A stretch of 64,000 bases of DNA from contig NZ_JABCJJ010000001.1 of NCBI RefSeq assembly GCF_012952065.1, positions 186,001-250,000 on the forward strand, given 5' to 3'. The notes below the pieces were generated by a model. That model was not told the origin of the DNA. It did not search any database and was given only the letters and a program-made list of their open reading frames with translations. Source of the stretch: Cellulomonas fimi (GTDB lineage: Bacteria > Actinomycetota > Actinomycetes > Actinomycetales > Cellulomonadaceae). The translations under genes and the position numbers were made by a program. Below, piece after piece: positions 1 through 11,426 of the stretch. How positions within the stretch are numbered: position 1 is the stretch's first letter; each line of letters begins with the position of its first letter.

Positions 1-150
1 TCGGGCATCCAGTACTTCCGCGCGGAGTTCGAGGAGCACATCACCGCGGGCGCCTGCCCGTTCGACCCCGCGGCGTCGGCACTCTTCCCGACGCCCCCGC
101 GTGACGCAGGCCGGCTCGCCGGCCAGATGGCAGGAACGGTGCAGGCATGA
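1..150 (+). CDS. nuoF: NADH-quinone oxidoreductase subunit F, C-terminal end (partial)
   Basis: Only the last 49 codons are in the window; the frame is open from base 1 and stops at TGA 148-150. The peptide [13 protein letters not shown] is typical of the extreme C-terminus of NuoF, the NADH-, FMN- and [4Fe-4S]-binding subunit of complex I, which takes electrons from NADH in the cytoplasmic arm. The NADH/FMN fold and most cluster ligands lie upstream of the window. The stop overlaps the nuoG start in an ATGA, so the two genes are translationally coupled. Identity rests on this short tail plus the following nuoG-N order. Confidence 0.85.
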   Translation, partial: SGIQYFRAEFEEHITAGACPFDPAASALFPTPPRDAGRLAGQMAGTVQA

Positions 151-2792
151 CGACGACGACGCCGAGGACCGGCGCCACCGGCGGCGAGCGGACCGCTGCG
201 GTCGCGGTCCCCACACCCCCCGAGCTGGTGACCTTCCAGATCGACGAGCTCGAGGTCGCGGTGCCGAAGGGCACGCTCGTGATCCGGGCCGCCGAGCAGG
301 TCGGCATCCAGATCCCGCGGTTCTGCGACCACCCGCTGCTCGAGCCCGCCGGCGCGTGCCGGCAGTGCCTCGTCGAGGTCTCGACGCCGGACCGCGAGGG
401 CAACCTGCGGCCGATGCCCAAGCCGCAGGCCTCCTGCACGCTCGAGGCGACGCCGGGCATGGTCGTCAAGACGCAGCGCACCTCCGCGGTCGCCGACAAG
501 GCGCAGCACGGCATCATGGAGATGCTGCTCATCAACCACCCGCTCGACTGCCCGGTCTGCGACAAGGGAGGCGAGTGCCCCCTGCAGAACCAGGCGATGA
601 GCAACGGCCGCGCGACGTCGCGCTTCGTCGACATCAAGCGGACGTTCGCCAAGCCGCTGTCGATCTCGACCGAGATCCTGCTGGACCGTGAACGCTGCAT
701 CATGTGCCAGCGCTGCACCCGGTTCCAGCAGCAGATCGCGGGCGATCCCTTCATCGACCTCCAGGAGCGGGGTGCGCAGCAGCAGATCGGGCTCCTCTGG
801 CCCGAGGTGCTCGACTTCGAACCCGGCTTCGAGGCCCCCGCCGGGCCTGCGGCGCTCGACGAGTCCGGCCGACCGTTCTCGTCCTACTTCTCGGGCAACA
901 CGATCCAGATCTGCCCGGTCGGCGCCCTCACCAACGCGGCCTACCGGTTCCGCTCGCGTCCGTTCGACCTGGTCTCGACCCCGGGGGTCGGCGAGCACGA
1001 CTCGTGCGGCTCCGCGATCCGTGTCGACCACCGGCGCGGCGTCGTGCTGCGCCGGATGGCGGGGGACGACCCCGCGGTCAACGAGGAGTGGATCACCGAC
1101 AAGGACCGCTTCGCGTTCACGTGGCAGTCGGCGCGCGACCGCCTCACGACGCCGCTCGTGCGCGACGAGACGACGGGCGCCCTGCGCCCCGCGAGCTGGG
1201 CCGAGGCGCTCGACGTGGCGGCCACGGGTCTGCTCGCCGCGCGCGAGGCGAACGGCGGTCGCGGGGTCGGCGTGCTGCCCGGCGGCCGCCTGACGCTCGA
1301 GGACGCCTACGCGTACTCGAAGTTCGCGCGCGTCGCGCTCGGCACGAACGACATCGACCTGCGCGCCCGGCCGCACTCCGACGAGGAGGAGGCCTTCCTC
1401 GGGCACGCGGTCGCGGGCAAGCTGGTCGGCGCCGCCGACGGCGTCACGTTCGGCGACCTCGAGAAGGCGCCGGCCGTGCTGCTGGTCGCGCTCGAGGCGG
1501 AGGACGAGGCCGGCGTCACCTTCCTGCGGCTTCGCAAGGGCGTGCTCGCGGGCACCACCTCGGTGTACTCGGTCGCCGCGCTCGCGTCGCCCGGGCTCGA
1601 TCGCATGTACGGCACGCTCATCCCGGCCGCCCCGGGCACGGAGCCCGAGGTGCTCGACGCCATCACCGGCAGGGCCAAGACCGGCCCGCTGCGGGACGCG
1701 TCCAAGGCGCTCGGCGGGGCGGGAGCCGTGATCCTGGTCGGCGAGCGGCTCGCGTCGGTGCCCGGCGGGTACTCGGCGCTCCTGCGTCTCGCCCGTCGCA
1801 CGGGCGCGCGCCTCGCGTGGATCCCGCGACGTGCCGGTGAGCGCGGCGGCGTGGAGGCCGGTGCGCTGCCCTCGCTGCTGCCCGGCGGGCGCCCGGTCGC
1901 CGACCCGCGTGCGCGCGTCGACGTCGCGGCGCTGTGGGACGTCCCGACGCTCCCCGCCACGCCCGGGCGCGACGCGACGGAGATCCTGCGCGCGGCGCGC
2001 AAGGGCAAGCTGTCCGCGCTCGTCGTGGCGGGGGTCGAGGCAGCCGATCTGCCGAACCCGGCCAAGGCCCTGCGGTCGATCGAGAAGGCGGGCTTCGTCG
2101 TCTCTCTCGAGGTCCGCGCCTCCGAGGTCACCGAGCGGGCCGACGTCGTGCTGCCGGTGGCACCGCCCACCGAGAAGGGCGGCACGTTCCTCAACTGGGA
2201 GGGCCGTCCGCGGCCGTTCCCGCAGGCGCTCGCCTCGACCGCGATGGCGGACCACCGTGCGCTCGACGCCCTGGCCGACGCGATGGGCGTCGAGCTCGGG
2301 CTGCGGACTCTCCAGGCCGTCCACGCCGAGCTCGACCAGCTCGGTGCCTGGGACGGGGCGCGCGTCGCGGCGCCGGCTGTCTCGTCGTCGGAGCCCCCTG
2401 CGGTGGCCCCGGACCAGGCCGTGCTGGCGAGCTGGCACCTGCTGCTCGACGCCGGCCGTCTGCAGGACGGCGAGCCGTTCCTCGCGGGCACCGCCAAGCG
2501 CACCGTCGCCCGGGTCTCGGCCGCCACGGCGGCAAGCGCCGGCCTGACCGACGGCGGGCTCGTGCGGGTGAGCACCGAGCACGGCTCGGTCACGGCGCCT
2601 GTCGGCGTGGTCCCGATGCCCGACCACGTCGTCTGGCTGCCCACCAAGGCGCCCGACTGCGCGATCCGCACGAGCCTGCGGGCCGACGCGGGCGACGTCG
2701 TGCGGCTGAGCCCGGGCTCCGGCGAGCTGTCAGAGCCGGGTGCCGGTCAGGACTCACGTGGTTCCGACAACGACGTGGAGGGGTCCGCATGA
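147..2792 (+). CDS. nuoG: NADH-quinone oxidoreductase subunit G
   Basis: Peripheral-arm subunit of complex I carrying the iron-sulfur chain that passes electrons from NuoF towards quinone. The 881-residue product has an N-terminal [2Fe-2S] ferredoxin domain (Cys60, 71, 74, 97), the His-ligated [4Fe-4S] motif ([14 protein letters not shown], residues 131-144), then CIMCQRC at 184-190 with a further Cys in QICPVGAL. A long molybdopterin-oxidoreductase-like domain follows. The ATG at 147 overlaps the nuoF TGA, and the stop overlaps the nuoH ATG. Residues 1-25 are an unconserved Thr/Pro-rich lead-in before the ferredoxin fold. Part of the nuoF-N operon. Confidence 0.97.
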   Translation: MTTTTPRTGATGGERTAAVAVPTPPELVTFQIDELEVAVPKGTLVIRAAEQVGIQIPRFCDHPLLEPAGACRQCLVEVSTPDREGNLRPMPKPQASCTLEATPGMVVKTQRTSAVADKAQHGIMEMLLINHPLDCPVCDKGGECPLQNQAMSNGRATSRFVDIKRTFAKPLSISTEILLDRERCIMCQRCTRFQQQIAGDPFIDLQERGAQQQIGLLWPEVLDFEPGFEAPAGPAALDESGRPFSSYFSGNTIQICPVGALTNAAYRFRSRPFDLVSTPGVGEHDSCGSAIRVDHRRGVVLRRMAGDDPAVNEEWITDKDRFAFTWQSARDRLTTPLVRDETTGALRPASWAEALDVAATGLLAAREANGGRGVGVLPGGRLTLEDAYAYSKFARVALGTNDIDLRARPHSDEEEAFLGHAVAGKLVGAADGVTFGDLEKAPAVLLVALEAEDEAGVTFLRLRKGVLAGTTSVYSVAALASPGLDRMYGTLIPAAPGTEPEVLDAITGRAKTGPLRDASKALGGAGAVILVGERLASVPGGYSALLRLARRTGARLAWIPRRAGERGGVEAGALPSLLPGGRPVADPRARVDVAALWDVPTLPATPGRDATEILRAARKGKLSALVVAGVEAADLPNPAKALRSIEKAGFVVSLEVRASEVTERADVVLPVAPPTEKGGTFLNWEGRPRPFPQALASTAMADHRALDALADAMGVELGLRTLQAVHAELDQLGAWDGARVAAPAVSSSEPPAVAPDQAVLASWHLLLDAGRLQDGEPFLAGTAKRTVARVSAATAASAGLTDGGLVRVSTEHGSVTAPVGVVPMPDHVVWLPTKAPDCAIRTSLRADAGDVVRLSPGSGELSEPGAGQDSRGSDNDVEGSA

Positions 2793-4198
2793 GCGCGCTG
2801 CTGTCGTCGTCGCAGCTCGGGCCTGTGCCGCTCGGGCCGGTGCAGCTCGGTGCCGTGCAGGCCGCCCAGTCCGGCGTGACCGCCGACTTCAGCCAGGACC
2901 ACGTCGGGATCTGGATCCTCAAGGCGGTCGCCATCCTGGTGTTCCTGCTGACGACCGTCCTCCTCGCGATCTGGTTCGAGCGCAAGGTCGTGGCGCGGAT
3001 GCAGCTCCGCCCGGGGCCCAACGTCCACGGGCCGTTCGGCCTGCTGCAGTCGCTGGCAGACGCGATGAAGCTCCTGCTCAAGGAGGACATCACCGTCAAG
3101 GCGGCCGACAAGTTCATCTACCTGCTGGCGCCGATGATCTCGGTGTTCTGCGCGCTGCTGACCTTCGCCGTCATCCCGTTCGGGCCCAACGTGAACATCT
3201 TCGGGGTGTCTACCCCGCTGCAGCTCACGGACATGCCCGTGGCGGTGCTGTACATCCTGGGCGTGACCGCGATCGGCGTGTACGGCATCGTGCTCGGCGG
3301 CTGGTCGTCCGGCTCGACCTACCCGCTGCTCGGCGCGGTGCGCTCGACCGCGCAGGTCATCTCGTACGAGCTCGCGATGGGGCTCTCGCTCGTCAGCGTG
3401 TTCATCATGGCGGGCTCGATGTCGACGTCGCAGATCGTCGACTCGCAGACGCAGATCTGGTGGGCCCTGCCGCTGCTCCCCGCGTTCGTCATCTACGTGA
3501 TCTCGATGATCGGCGAGACCAACCGGCTGCCCTTCGACCTCCCCGAGGCCGAGGGCGAGCTGGTCTCGGGCTTCATGACGGAGTACTCGTCGATGAAGTT
3601 CGCGTGGTTCTTCCTCGCCGAGTACATCAACATGGTCAACGTCTCCGCGATCGCCACGACGCTGTTCTTCGGCGGCTGGCGGGCACCGTGGCCCATCTCG
3701 GCGATCAACGACGGGATGTTCAACGAGGGCTGGTGGCCCGTCCTGTGGTTCCTCGTCAAGATGTGGGGCTTCATGTTCCTGTTCGTCTGGGTCCGCGGCA
3801 CGCTGCTGCGCCTCCGGTACGACCAGTTCATGAAGTTCGGCTGGAAGGTCCTCATCCCGGCCGCCCTCGTGTGGGTCGTGAGCGTCGCGGTCGTCCAGGG
3901 CGTTCGCCAGTTCACCGACATCACCCTGCAGACGCTGCTCATCGCGCTCGGGGTGCTCGTGGTGATCGCGATCGGCATCAGCTTCCTCGTGCCCGAGAAG
4001 GACCGGACCGGGCCCCGTGTCCATGGCGGTACGGTTCCGCCGGGTGAGTTCGACGCGTTCGCGGCCGGGTACCCGGTGCCCCCGCTGCCCGGCCAGACGC
4101 TTCCCCCGTCGCCTCGTCGCCAGCGCGTGACAGCCGCCGCACCGGTCGGTGCCGCACCCGAGGTGACCGACACTGAGACGGAGGTGGAGCGTGGCTGA
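2789..4198 (+). CDS. nuoH: NADH-quinone oxidoreductase subunit H
   Basis: Membrane subunit of complex I that forms the quinone-binding chamber at the junction with the hydrophilic arm. The 469-residue protein is polytopic and shows the conserved [18 protein letters not shown] stretch and [19 protein letters not shown], both typical of the NuoH quinone channel. The start ATG at 2789 overlaps the nuoG stop (ATGA). A Pro-rich soluble C-terminal tail after about residue 400 makes it longer than proteobacterial NuoH, as is common in actinobacteria. The stop lies inside the start of nuoI (8-nt overlap). Confidence 0.97.
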   Translation: MSALLSSSQLGPVPLGPVQLGAVQAAQSGVTADFSQDHVGIWILKAVAILVFLLTTVLLAIWFERKVVARMQLRPGPNVHGPFGLLQSLADAMKLLLKEDITVKAADKFIYLLAPMISVFCALLTFAVIPFGPNVNIFGVSTPLQLTDMPVAVLYILGVTAIGVYGIVLGGWSSGSTYPLLGAVRSTAQVISYELAMGLSLVSVFIMAGSMSTSQIVDSQTQIWWALPLLPAFVIYVISMIGETNRLPFDLPEAEGELVSGFMTEYSSMKFAWFFLAEYINMVNVSAIATTLFFGGWRAPWPISAINDGMFNEGWWPVLWFLVKMWGFMFLFVWVRGTLLRLRYDQFMKFGWKVLIPAALVWVVSVAVVQGVRQFTDITLQTLLIALGVLVVIAIGISFLVPEKDRTGPRVHGGTVPPGEFDAFAAGYPVPPLPGQTLPPSPRRQRVTAAAPVGAAPEVTDTETEVERG

Positions 4199-4964
4199 CG
4201 CCCGCGACACGAACCAGCCCACGGGCGACCGGGAGGTCACCCGTGCGCAGCAGCCCGGTGGCGCCGTCGGACGAGCCGCGGAGTCGGCGGACCGGCCGTA
4301 CGAGCCGCTGATCGAGCCCCGCACCGGCCTCGCGGAGGTGCTCGCCCCGGTCGCCGGCTTCGGCGTGACGTTCTCGTCGATGTTCAAGCCGGCCGTCACC
4401 GAGCAGTACCCGTTCGAGAAGGTGCCGACCAAGCCGCGTTACCACGGTCGACACCAGCTCAACCGGTACGCGGACGGCCTCGAGAAGTGCATCGGCTGCG
4501 AGCTGTGCGCCTGGGCGTGCCCGGCCGACGCGATCTACGTCGAGGGAGCGGACAACGCCCCCGACGCGCACTTCTCGCCCGGCGAGAGGTACGGCCGCGT
4601 CTACCAGATCAACTACCTGCGGTGCATCTTCTGCGGGCTGTGCATCGAGGCCTGCCCGACGCGCGCGCTCACGATGACCAACGAGTACGAGCTCGCCGGC
4701 CCGACCCGCGAGGGGCTCATCTGGGAGAAGGAGGACCTGCTGGCCCCCCTGCGCTCGGGCATGCTGGCCGCGCCGCACCCGATGGTGCCGGGCACCACGG
4801 ACACCGAGTACTACCGCAACGAGATCACCGGCCCGACCGAGGAGCAGGTCGCGTGGGTGCGCGAGCACCGCCCCGACGACGCGAGCCTCGAGGGCGTCAC
4901 GCCGGCCGCCACCGCGTCCACCGGTGCCGTCGGCTCCACGGCGCACCAGGGGCACACCCGATGA
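4191..4964 (+). CDS. nuoI: NADH-quinone oxidoreductase subunit I
   Basis: Ferredoxin-like subunit of complex I with two [4Fe-4S] clusters that deliver electrons to the quinone site formed with NuoH. The 257-residue product contains the paired motifs [12 protein letters not shown] (about residues 100-111) and [12 protein letters not shown] (about 145-156). The start is GTG 4191, overlapping the nuoH stop by 8 nt, which implies coupled translation. Both ends carry Pro/Thr/Ala-rich extensions without recognisable domains. The stop overlaps the nuoJ ATG. Confidence 0.97.
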   Translation: MADARDTNQPTGDREVTRAQQPGGAVGRAAESADRPYEPLIEPRTGLAEVLAPVAGFGVTFSSMFKPAVTEQYPFEKVPTKPRYHGRHQLNRYADGLEKCIGCELCAWACPADAIYVEGADNAPDAHFSPGERYGRVYQINYLRCIFCGLCIEACPTRALTMTNEYELAGPTREGLIWEKEDLLAPLRSGMLAAPHPMVPGTTDTEYYRNEITGPTEEQVAWVREHRPDDASLEGVTPAATASTGAVGSTAHQGHTR

Positions 4965-5881
4965 CGGCGTCGCCCACCACGCTGGGCGCCCTTCAGGGCG
5001 TCGCCGCGGCGTTCACCGATGCCGGTCAGACGAGCACGGGGGAGGCCGTGCTCTTCTGGGTGCTCGCCCCGCTCATGGTGCTCGGGGCGCTCGGCCTGCT
5101 GCTCGCGCGCAGGGCGATCTACGGCGCGATGGGCATCGTCTTCGTGATGATCTCCCTCGCGGTGCTGTACATCGCGCAGGAGGCGCCGTTCCTCGGCGTC
5201 GTTCAGGTCGTGGTCTACACCGGCGCGATCATGATGCTGTTCCTCTTCGTCCTCATGCTCGTCGGCGTGGACGCGTCCGACTCGCTCACCGAGACCCTGC
5301 GCGGCCAGCGCTGGGTCGGCGTGATCTTCGGCGTCGGGCTCGCGGCGGTGCTGATCGCCGCCGTCACGCGCGTGACGTACCCGGCACCCACGGGTCTCGC
5401 GGTGCCGAACGCCGACTCCAACCCGGTCGGCGTCGCGCGCATCATCTTCGGCGACTTCATCTTCGCGTTCGAGGTCGTCGGCGTGCTCCTCATCACGGCG
5501 GCCGTCGGCGCGCTCGTGCTGACCCACCGGCAGCGGCTCACGCGCCGGATCGGTCAGAAGGAGCGGTCCGACAGCCGCGTCGCGCGCCTCGGCCAGGGCG
5601 AGCACCTCGCGCCACTGCCCGCGCCCGGCGTGTTCGCGCGGACGAACGCCATGGACGTCCCGGCCCTCGACCCGTACGGGGAGCCGATCGGGCGCTCGGT
5701 CTCGCGCGTGCTGCGCGTCCGCGGGCAGGAGCGCGAGTTCGAGGAGTTCGCGGCCGGGCTCGACGACGAGGAGGGCGGCGGCACCGTCGGCGTCCCGCTC
5801 CCGCCGGCGGGGGCCCCGGGGGAGACCACCGGGCCCACCACCACGATCACGACCGGCCGCGGCTCGGAGGTCCAGCCATGA
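4961..5881 (+). CDS. nuoJ: NADH-quinone oxidoreductase subunit J
   Basis: Small membrane-arm subunit of complex I involved in proton translocation. The ATG at 4961 overlaps the nuoI stop (ATGA) and gives 306 residues. The first 190 or so form about five hydrophobic segments, including the conserved [20 protein letters not shown] region and [19 protein letters not shown]. The last 100 residues are a charged, Gly/Pro-rich cytoplasmic tail, an actinobacterial-type extension. The stop overlaps the nuoK ATG. Confidence 0.95.
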   Translation: MTASPTTLGALQGVAAAFTDAGQTSTGEAVLFWVLAPLMVLGALGLLLARRAIYGAMGIVFVMISLAVLYIAQEAPFLGVVQVVVYTGAIMMLFLFVLMLVGVDASDSLTETLRGQRWVGVIFGVGLAAVLIAAVTRVTYPAPTGLAVPNADSNPVGVARIIFGDFIFAFEVVGVLLITAAVGALVLTHRQRLTRRIGQKERSDSRVARLGQGEHLAPLPAPGVFARTNAMDVPALDPYGEPIGRSVSRVLRVRGQEREFEEFAAGLDDEEGGGTVGVPLPPAGAPGETTGPTTTITTGRGSEVQP

Positions 5882-6177
5882 ACCTCACGAACTACCTCGT
5901 GCTGGCGACGATCCTGTTCTCCATCGGCGCGACCACGGTGCTGCTGCGCCGCAACGCGATCATCGCGTTCATGGGGGTCGAGCTCATGCTCAACGCCACG
6001 AACCTCGTGCTGGTGACGTACGCGCGCATGCACGGCGACCTCTCGGGGCAGGTGATGGCCTTCTTCGTGATGGTCGTCGCGGCCGCCGAGGTCGTCGTCG
6101 GGCTCGCGATCATCGTGCAGATCTTCCGTACCCGCCGCTCGGCCTCGGTCGACGACATCAACCTGCTGAAGAGCTGA
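5878..6177 (+). CDS. nuoK: NADH-quinone oxidoreductase subunit K
   Basis: MrpC-like membrane subunit of complex I. The 99-residue product has three transmembrane helices and the typical core [15 protein letters not shown], including the conserved membrane Glu used in proton pumping, and a second conserved acidic helix with [12 protein letters not shown]. The ATG at 5878 overlaps the nuoJ stop. A 10-nt spacer separates it from nuoL. Length matches the family (about 100 residues). Confidence 0.96.
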   Translation: MNLTNYLVLATILFSIGATTVLLRRNAIIAFMGVELMLNATNLVLVTYARMHGDLSGQVMAFFVMVVAAAEVVVGLAIIVQIFRTRRSASVDDINLLKS

Positions 6178-6187
6178 GGGGCCGACC

Positions 6188-8179
6188 GTGACCTCGTCGA
6201 TCGCGACCCTGGTGGCCGCGGTGGAGCCGCAAGCGGCCGCCGCTCCCGCCGAGGGCATCGTCTCGCTGGCCTGGCTGCTCGTGGCCGTCCCGCTGGTGAG
6301 CGCCGCCGTGCTGCTCCTCGCCGGACGGGGCTCCGACCGCTGGGGCCACTGGCTCGGCGTGCTCGCCTCGGCCGCGAGCTTCGTCCTGGGCCTCGTCCTC
6401 CTGATCAGCGTGCTCGGCCGCGACGCCGGCGAGCGCGTGCTCGACCTGCGCCTGTTCACGTGGCTGCCGGCCGAGGCGCTGAACGTCGACGCCGGGCTGC
6501 GGGTCGACCCGCTGTCGCTGACGTTCGTGATGCTCGTGACGTTCGTCGGCACGCTGATCCACGTCTACTCCGTGGCGTACATGGAGCACGACACCGACCG
6601 GCGCCGGTTCTTCGCCTACCTCAACCTGTTCGTCGCGGCGATGCTCCTGCTCGTCCTCGCCGACAGCTTCCTGCTGCTGTTCGTCGGCTGGGAGGGCGTG
6701 GGTCTCGCGTCGTACCTGCTCATCGGGTTCTGGAACCACAACACCCCGTACGCGGTCGCGGCCAAGAAGGCGTTCGTCGCCAACCGCGTCGGTGACCTCG
6801 GGCTCCTCATCGCGATGATGCTGATGTTCGCCGCGTTCGGCGCGGTCGACTTCGAGACCGTCTTCGCGGCCGTCCCGGGCGCGAGCGAGGGCGTCCTCAC
6901 GGTGATCGGCCTCATGCTGCTCCTCGCGGCGTGCGGCAAGTCGGCGCAGTTCCCGCTGCAGTCCTGGCTCGGCGACGCGATGGCGGGCCCGACGCCGGTC
7001 TCGGCCCTCATCCACGCGGCCACCATGGTGACCGCGGGCGTCTACCTGATCGTGCGCTCGGCGCCGGTCTTCGACGGCGCCCCCACGGCCCAGCTGGTCG
7101 TCGTCGTCGTCGGTGCCTTCACGCTGCTGCTCGGGGCGATCATCGGCAGCGCGAAGGACGACATCAAGAAGGCCCTCGCGGCGTCGACCATGTCGCAGAT
7201 CGGCTACATGATCCTGGCGGCCGGGCTCGGCCCGGTCGGGTACGCGTTCGCGATCTTCCACCTCGTGACACACGGCTTCTTCAAGGCCGGGCTGTTCCTC
7301 GGCGCGGGCTCGGTCATGCACGGCATGGGTGACCAGGTCGACATGCGCCGCTTCGGCGGGCTCGGTCGCTACATGAAGACCACGTACGTCACGTTCGGCC
7401 TGGGCTACCTCGCCATCATCGGCGTGCCGCCGTTCTCCGGGTTCTGGAGCAAGGACAAGATCATCGAGGCGGCGTTCGTCGGCGAAGGCTGGCGACCGTG
7501 GGTCTTCGGGTCCGCCGCGCTGCTCGGCGCGGGGATCACCGCCTTCTACATGTCCCGGCTGTTCTTCATGACGTTCCTGGGCTCCAAGCGCTGGAACGAC
7601 GGCCACAGCGCGTCGCCGGACGCCGCGATCGCCAACGCCCCGGTCCAGCACCCGCACGAGGCCCCGCGGCTCATGACGGTGCCGATGATCGTCCTCGCGG
7701 TCGGCTCGGCGGCGCTCGGTGGGCTGCTGAGCATCGGTGGGGTGTTCACGTCGTGGCTCGAGCCGGTCACGGGTCGCGCCGAGCCGCACGCACCCGTCAT
7801 GCCCATCTGGGTGATCACGACGCTCACCCTCCTGCTGGTGCTCGTCGGGCTCGCCCTCGCGTGGCGGCAGTACGGGGCCGCGCCGGTCCCGGTGGTCGCC
7901 CCGGCGGGCTCGGCGCTCAGCCGCGCGGCCCGCAAGGACATGTACCAGGACGACGTCAACGACGCCCTGCTCGTCGAGCCCGGCCAGTACCTCACGCGCT
8001 CGCTGGTGTACAGCGACCGCCAGGTGGTCGACGGCGCGGTGAGCGGTCTCGCGCACGTGATGGTCCGGATCGGCGACCGGATGCGCCGCCTGCAGACCGG
8101 CTACGTCCGCTCCTACGCCGCGTCGATGACCGTGGGCCTCGTCGTCCTCGTCGTCGCCGTCCTGGCCACCCGGATCTGA
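6188..8179 (+). CDS. nuoL: NADH-quinone oxidoreductase subunit L
   Basis: Antiporter-like proton-pumping subunit of complex I with the long lateral helix at its C-terminus. The 663-residue product shows [16 protein letters not shown] and the [15 protein letters not shown] segment with conserved Lys/Arg residues, followed by [19 protein letters not shown], all diagnostic of NuoL. The GTG start at 6188 lies 10 nt after the nuoK stop, with a short G-rich ribosome site. It is followed 11 nt later by nuoM. Length is normal for the family. Confidence 0.97.
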   Translation: MTSSIATLVAAVEPQAAAAPAEGIVSLAWLLVAVPLVSAAVLLLAGRGSDRWGHWLGVLASAASFVLGLVLLISVLGRDAGERVLDLRLFTWLPAEALNVDAGLRVDPLSLTFVMLVTFVGTLIHVYSVAYMEHDTDRRRFFAYLNLFVAAMLLLVLADSFLLLFVGWEGVGLASYLLIGFWNHNTPYAVAAKKAFVANRVGDLGLLIAMMLMFAAFGAVDFETVFAAVPGASEGVLTVIGLMLLLAACGKSAQFPLQSWLGDAMAGPTPVSALIHAATMVTAGVYLIVRSAPVFDGAPTAQLVVVVVGAFTLLLGAIIGSAKDDIKKALAASTMSQIGYMILAAGLGPVGYAFAIFHLVTHGFFKAGLFLGAGSVMHGMGDQVDMRRFGGLGRYMKTTYVTFGLGYLAIIGVPPFSGFWSKDKIIEAAFVGEGWRPWVFGSAALLGAGITAFYMSRLFFMTFLGSKRWNDGHSASPDAAIANAPVQHPHEAPRLMTVPMIVLAVGSAALGGLLSIGGVFTSWLEPVTGRAEPHAPVMPIWVITTLTLLLVLVGLALAWRQYGAAPVPVVAPAGSALSRAARKDMYQDDVNDALLVEPGQYLTRSLVYSDRQVVDGAVSGLAHVMVRIGDRMRRLQTGYVRSYAASMTVGLVVLVVAVLATRI

Positions 8180-8190
8180 GGGAGATTCAC

Positions 8191-9792
8191 ATGCTGTCCG
8201 CGGATTTCCCCTGGCTGACCACGCTCATCGTGGTGCCGCTCGTCGGCGCCGCGATCGTGTGGGCGCTGCCCTCGTCCGCCCGGCGCTGGGTGCGGCACGT
8301 CGCCGTCGGCGTCGCGCTCCTCGAGCTGCTGCTCGCGGTGGCGGCCGCGTCCACCTTCGACACGGCCGACGCCGGGACCCACCAGCTCGGCGAGCTGCGC
8401 GGCTGGATCCCGCAGATCGGCGCGAGCTACGCCGTCGGGGTCGACGGCGTGGGCCTGCTCCTCATCCTGCTCTCCGTCGTGCTCACGCCGCTCGTGCTGC
8501 TCGCCGCCTGGCGTGAGCAGGCCGGGGACGTCGATCGGCTGCGCCACTACGTCGCGCTGATCCTCGTGCTCGAGACGTTCATGGTCGCGGTGTTCGCGGC
8601 GCGGGACGTGTTCCTGTTCTACGTGCTCTTCGAGGCGATGCTCATCCCGGTGTACTTCCTCATCGGGCAGTTCGGCGGCCAGCAGCGGCGCTACGCCGCG
8701 GTCAAGTTCCTGCTGTACTCGCTCGCGGGCGGGCTGATCATGCTCGTCGCCGTCATCGCGCTGTACCTCCAGGGCGACGGCGGGCCGCAGGGCTTCCTCA
8801 TCGAGAACCTCGTCGGGCTCGACCTGCCGGTCTGGACCGAGCGACTGATGTTCCTGGCGTTCTTCCTCGCCTTCGCCATCAAGGCCCCGATGTGGCCGGT
8901 GCACACGTGGCTGCCGGACGCCGCGGAGACCGCGCCGGCCGGCACGTCGACCTTGCTGGTCGCTGTCCTCGACAAGGTCGGCACCTTCGGGATGCTGACG
9001 CTGTGCCTGCCGCTGTTCCCGAACGCCTCCCGCTGGGCCGCACCGGTCATCATCGTGCTCGCCGTGATCTCGATCCTCTACGGGGCGCTGCTCGCGATCG
9101 GCCAGCAGGACCTCCTGCGCATGATCGCCTACACGTCGGTCTCCCACTTCGGCTTCATCGTCCTGGGCATCTTCGCCTTCACGTCGACCAGCATCGCGGG
9201 CTCGTCGTTCTACATGTTCAACCACGGGCTCTCGACCGGGGCGCTGTTCCTCCTGGCCGGGTTCCTGGTGACGCGCCGCGGCAGCCAGCTGATCGCCGAC
9301 TTCGGCGGGCTGCAGAAGGTCGCGCCGGTGCTGGCCGGCACGTTCCTCGTCGCGGGTCTCTCGGCGCTGTCGCTGCCGGGCCTGTCGACGTTCGTGAGCG
9401 AGTTCCTCGTGCTGATCGGCACGTTCGCGCGCTCCCAGCCGGCCGCTGTGGTGGCGGTGCTCGGCGTCGTGCTCGCGGCGATCTACGTGCTGCTGACCTA
9501 CCAGCGCATCTTCACGGGGCCCGTGCGTGACGAGCTCGTCCGGACGCCCGACCTGTCCGCACGGGAGACCTGGGTCGTTGCGCCGCTCATCGCGCTGATG
9601 CTGGTGCTCGGCTTCTACCCGACGCCGGCGCTCGACCTGGTGCGCGAGCCGGCGACGGTCACGCTCGAGCAGGTCGGCGTGAGCGACCCGGAGGCGACCG
9701 TGAGCACGGCCGCCCGCGCGGTGGGGGCCGACGCAGCCGCGACCGGGACGAGCAGCGGCACGACCAGCGACGACGAGGGGAGCACGACGTGA
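8191..9792 (+). CDS. nuoM: NADH-quinone oxidoreductase subunit M
   Basis: Second antiporter-like proton channel of the complex I membrane arm. The 533-residue product has about 14 hydrophobic segments and the conserved LFYVLFEAMLIPVYFLIGQF (channel Glu) and FAIKAPMWPVHTWLPDAAET stretches. The ATG at 8191 is preceded by GGGAGATTC at a good ribosome-site distance. The last 35 residues are a low-complexity Ala/Thr/Ser tail. The stop overlaps the nuoN GTG (GTGA). Confidence 0.97.
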   Translation: MLSADFPWLTTLIVVPLVGAAIVWALPSSARRWVRHVAVGVALLELLLAVAAASTFDTADAGTHQLGELRGWIPQIGASYAVGVDGVGLLLILLSVVLTPLVLLAAWREQAGDVDRLRHYVALILVLETFMVAVFAARDVFLFYVLFEAMLIPVYFLIGQFGGQQRRYAAVKFLLYSLAGGLIMLVAVIALYLQGDGGPQGFLIENLVGLDLPVWTERLMFLAFFLAFAIKAPMWPVHTWLPDAAETAPAGTSTLLVAVLDKVGTFGMLTLCLPLFPNASRWAAPVIIVLAVISILYGALLAIGQQDLLRMIAYTSVSHFGFIVLGIFAFTSTSIAGSSFYMFNHGLSTGALFLLAGFLVTRRGSQLIADFGGLQKVAPVLAGTFLVAGLSALSLPGLSTFVSEFLVLIGTFARSQPAAVVAVLGVVLAAIYVLLTYQRIFTGPVRDELVRTPDLSARETWVVAPLIALMLVLGFYPTPALDLVREPATVTLEQVGVSDPEATVSTAARAVGADAAATGTSSGTTSDDEGSTT

Positions 9793-11426
9793 CCGGGGGC
9801 TTCACCGCGCCGCAGATCGACTGGGCGGCGCTGGCACCGATCCTCATCGTGCTCGGGGCCGGCGTGATCGGCGTGCTCGTCGAGGCGTTCGTCCCGCGTG
9901 GCCCGCGGAGGACCGTCCAGCTGGCGCTCGCGCTCGTCGCGACGGCCGGCGCGGTCGTCGCGCTCGCGGCGCTCTGGGACGGCGTGACGCAGGACGGCGG
10001 GACCGTCGTGCTGGGCGGGTCCGTCATCCTCGACGGCCCGTCGCTGCTGCTCCAGGGCCTCGTCGCGGTGCTCACGCTGCTGTCCCTGCTCGTGGTCGCC
10101 GACCGCACGGCGACGGGCGAGGACGCGTTCGCGCCGTCGGCCGCGGCCGTGCCGGGCTCCGACTACGAGCAGCTCGCGCGGCGTCAGGGCGTCGTCCAGA
10201 CCGAGGTGTACCCGCTCATCCTGTTCGCCGCCGGCGGCATGATGATCTTCACCGCCGCGGGCGACCTGCTGACGATGTTCGTCGCGCTCGAGGTCCTCTC
10301 CCTCCCGCTGTACCTGCTCTCGGGGATGGCGCGACGCCGTCGGCTCCTGTCGCAGGAAGCGGCGATGAAGTACTTCCTGCTCGGGGCCTTCTCCTCGGCG
10401 CTCTTCCTGTTCGGCGTGGCCCTGCTCTACGGCTTCGCGGGGTCGGTCCGCCTGGACGCGATCGCGGAGGCGACGGCCACGGTCGTGGGCCTCGACCCGC
10501 TGCTGCTCGCGGGGGCCGTGATGGTCCTCGTGGGCCTGCTGTTCAAGGTCGGCGCGGTCCCGTTCCACTCGTGGACGCCCGACGTCTACCAGGGGGCGCC
10601 CACGCCGATCACCGGCTTCATGGCCGCCTGCACCAAGGTCGCGGCGTTCGGCGCGCTGCTGCGCGTGGTCTACGTCGTGGTCCCGTCGATCCACTGGGAC
10701 CTGCGGCCGGTGCTCTGGGCGATCGTCCTTCTCACGATGGCGGTCGGCACGGTCGTCGCGCTGGTCCAGACGGACATGAAGCGGATCCTCGCCTACTCCG
10801 CCGTCGCGCACACCGGGTTCATCCTCACGGGCGTGGTCGCGCTCGAGAAGAGCGGCATCGGCTCGGTGATCTTCTACCTGACCGCGTACGGCGCGGCCAC
10901 GGTCGGCGCGTTCGCGATCGTCACGCTGGTGCGCGAGAAGGCGGCCGACGGCGTCGTGCTGGGGGAGGCGACGCACCTGTCCCAGTGGGCCGGGCTCGGG
11001 CGTCGGAACCCGTGGCTCGCGGTGGCCTTCTCGCTGTTCCTGCTCTCGTTCGCGGGCATCCCGCTCACGGCCGGGTTCATCGGGAAGTTCGCGGTGTTCT
11101 CGAGCGCGATCGAGGGCGACGCGACGCCGCTCGCCGTCGCCGGCGTCGTCGCGTCCGCGGTCGCCGTGTTCTTCTACGTGCGGATCATCGTCCTGATGTT
11201 CTTCACCGACGCGCCGCGCTCGGGTGAGCCCGCCGGCACGCCGGCCGGCCCTGCCGCCGTGACGGGGGCGGGCGACACCGGAGCGGCGGGCGTGACGGTC
11301 GTCCGGTCGGAGGGCCTCACGACGGTCACCATCGTGGTGACCGCCGCGCTCACGGTCCTGCTCGGGGTGTTCCCGGCGCCGGTGCTCGACGTCCTGACCG
11401 GAGAGGTCACGAGGTTCGTCCCGTGA
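9789..11426 (+). CDS. nuoN: NADH-quinone oxidoreductase subunit N
   Basis: Third antiporter-like pump module of complex I and the last nuo gene of the operon. The 545-residue product carries FVALEVLSLPLYLLSGMARR and LLFKVGAVPFHSWTPDVYQG, typical of NuoN, and a conserved SQEAAMKYFLLGAFSSALFL helix. The GTG start at 9789 overlaps the nuoM stop. An insertion rich in Gly, Ala and Thr lies near residues 475-500. The stop overlaps the GTG of the polyprenyl diphosphate synthase, coupling respiration and quinone-tail genes. Confidence 0.97.
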   Translation: MTGGFTAPQIDWAALAPILIVLGAGVIGVLVEAFVPRGPRRTVQLALALVATAGAVVALAALWDGVTQDGGTVVLGGSVILDGPSLLLQGLVAVLTLLSLLVVADRTATGEDAFAPSAAAVPGSDYEQLARRQGVVQTEVYPLILFAAGGMMIFTAAGDLLTMFVALEVLSLPLYLLSGMARRRRLLSQEAAMKYFLLGAFSSALFLFGVALLYGFAGSVRLDAIAEATATVVGLDPLLLAGAVMVLVGLLFKVGAVPFHSWTPDVYQGAPTPITGFMAACTKVAAFGALLRVVYVVVPSIHWDLRPVLWAIVLLTMAVGTVVALVQTDMKRILAYSAVAHTGFILTGVVALEKSGIGSVIFYLTAYGAATVGAFAIVTLVREKAADGVVLGEATHLSQWAGLGRRNPWLAVAFSLFLLSFAGIPLTAGFIGKFAVFSSAIEGDATPLAVAGVVASAVAVFFYVRIIVLMFFTDAPRSGEPAGTPAGPAAVTGAGDTGAAGVTVVRSEGLTTVTIVVTAALTVLLGVFPAPVLDVLTGEVTRFVP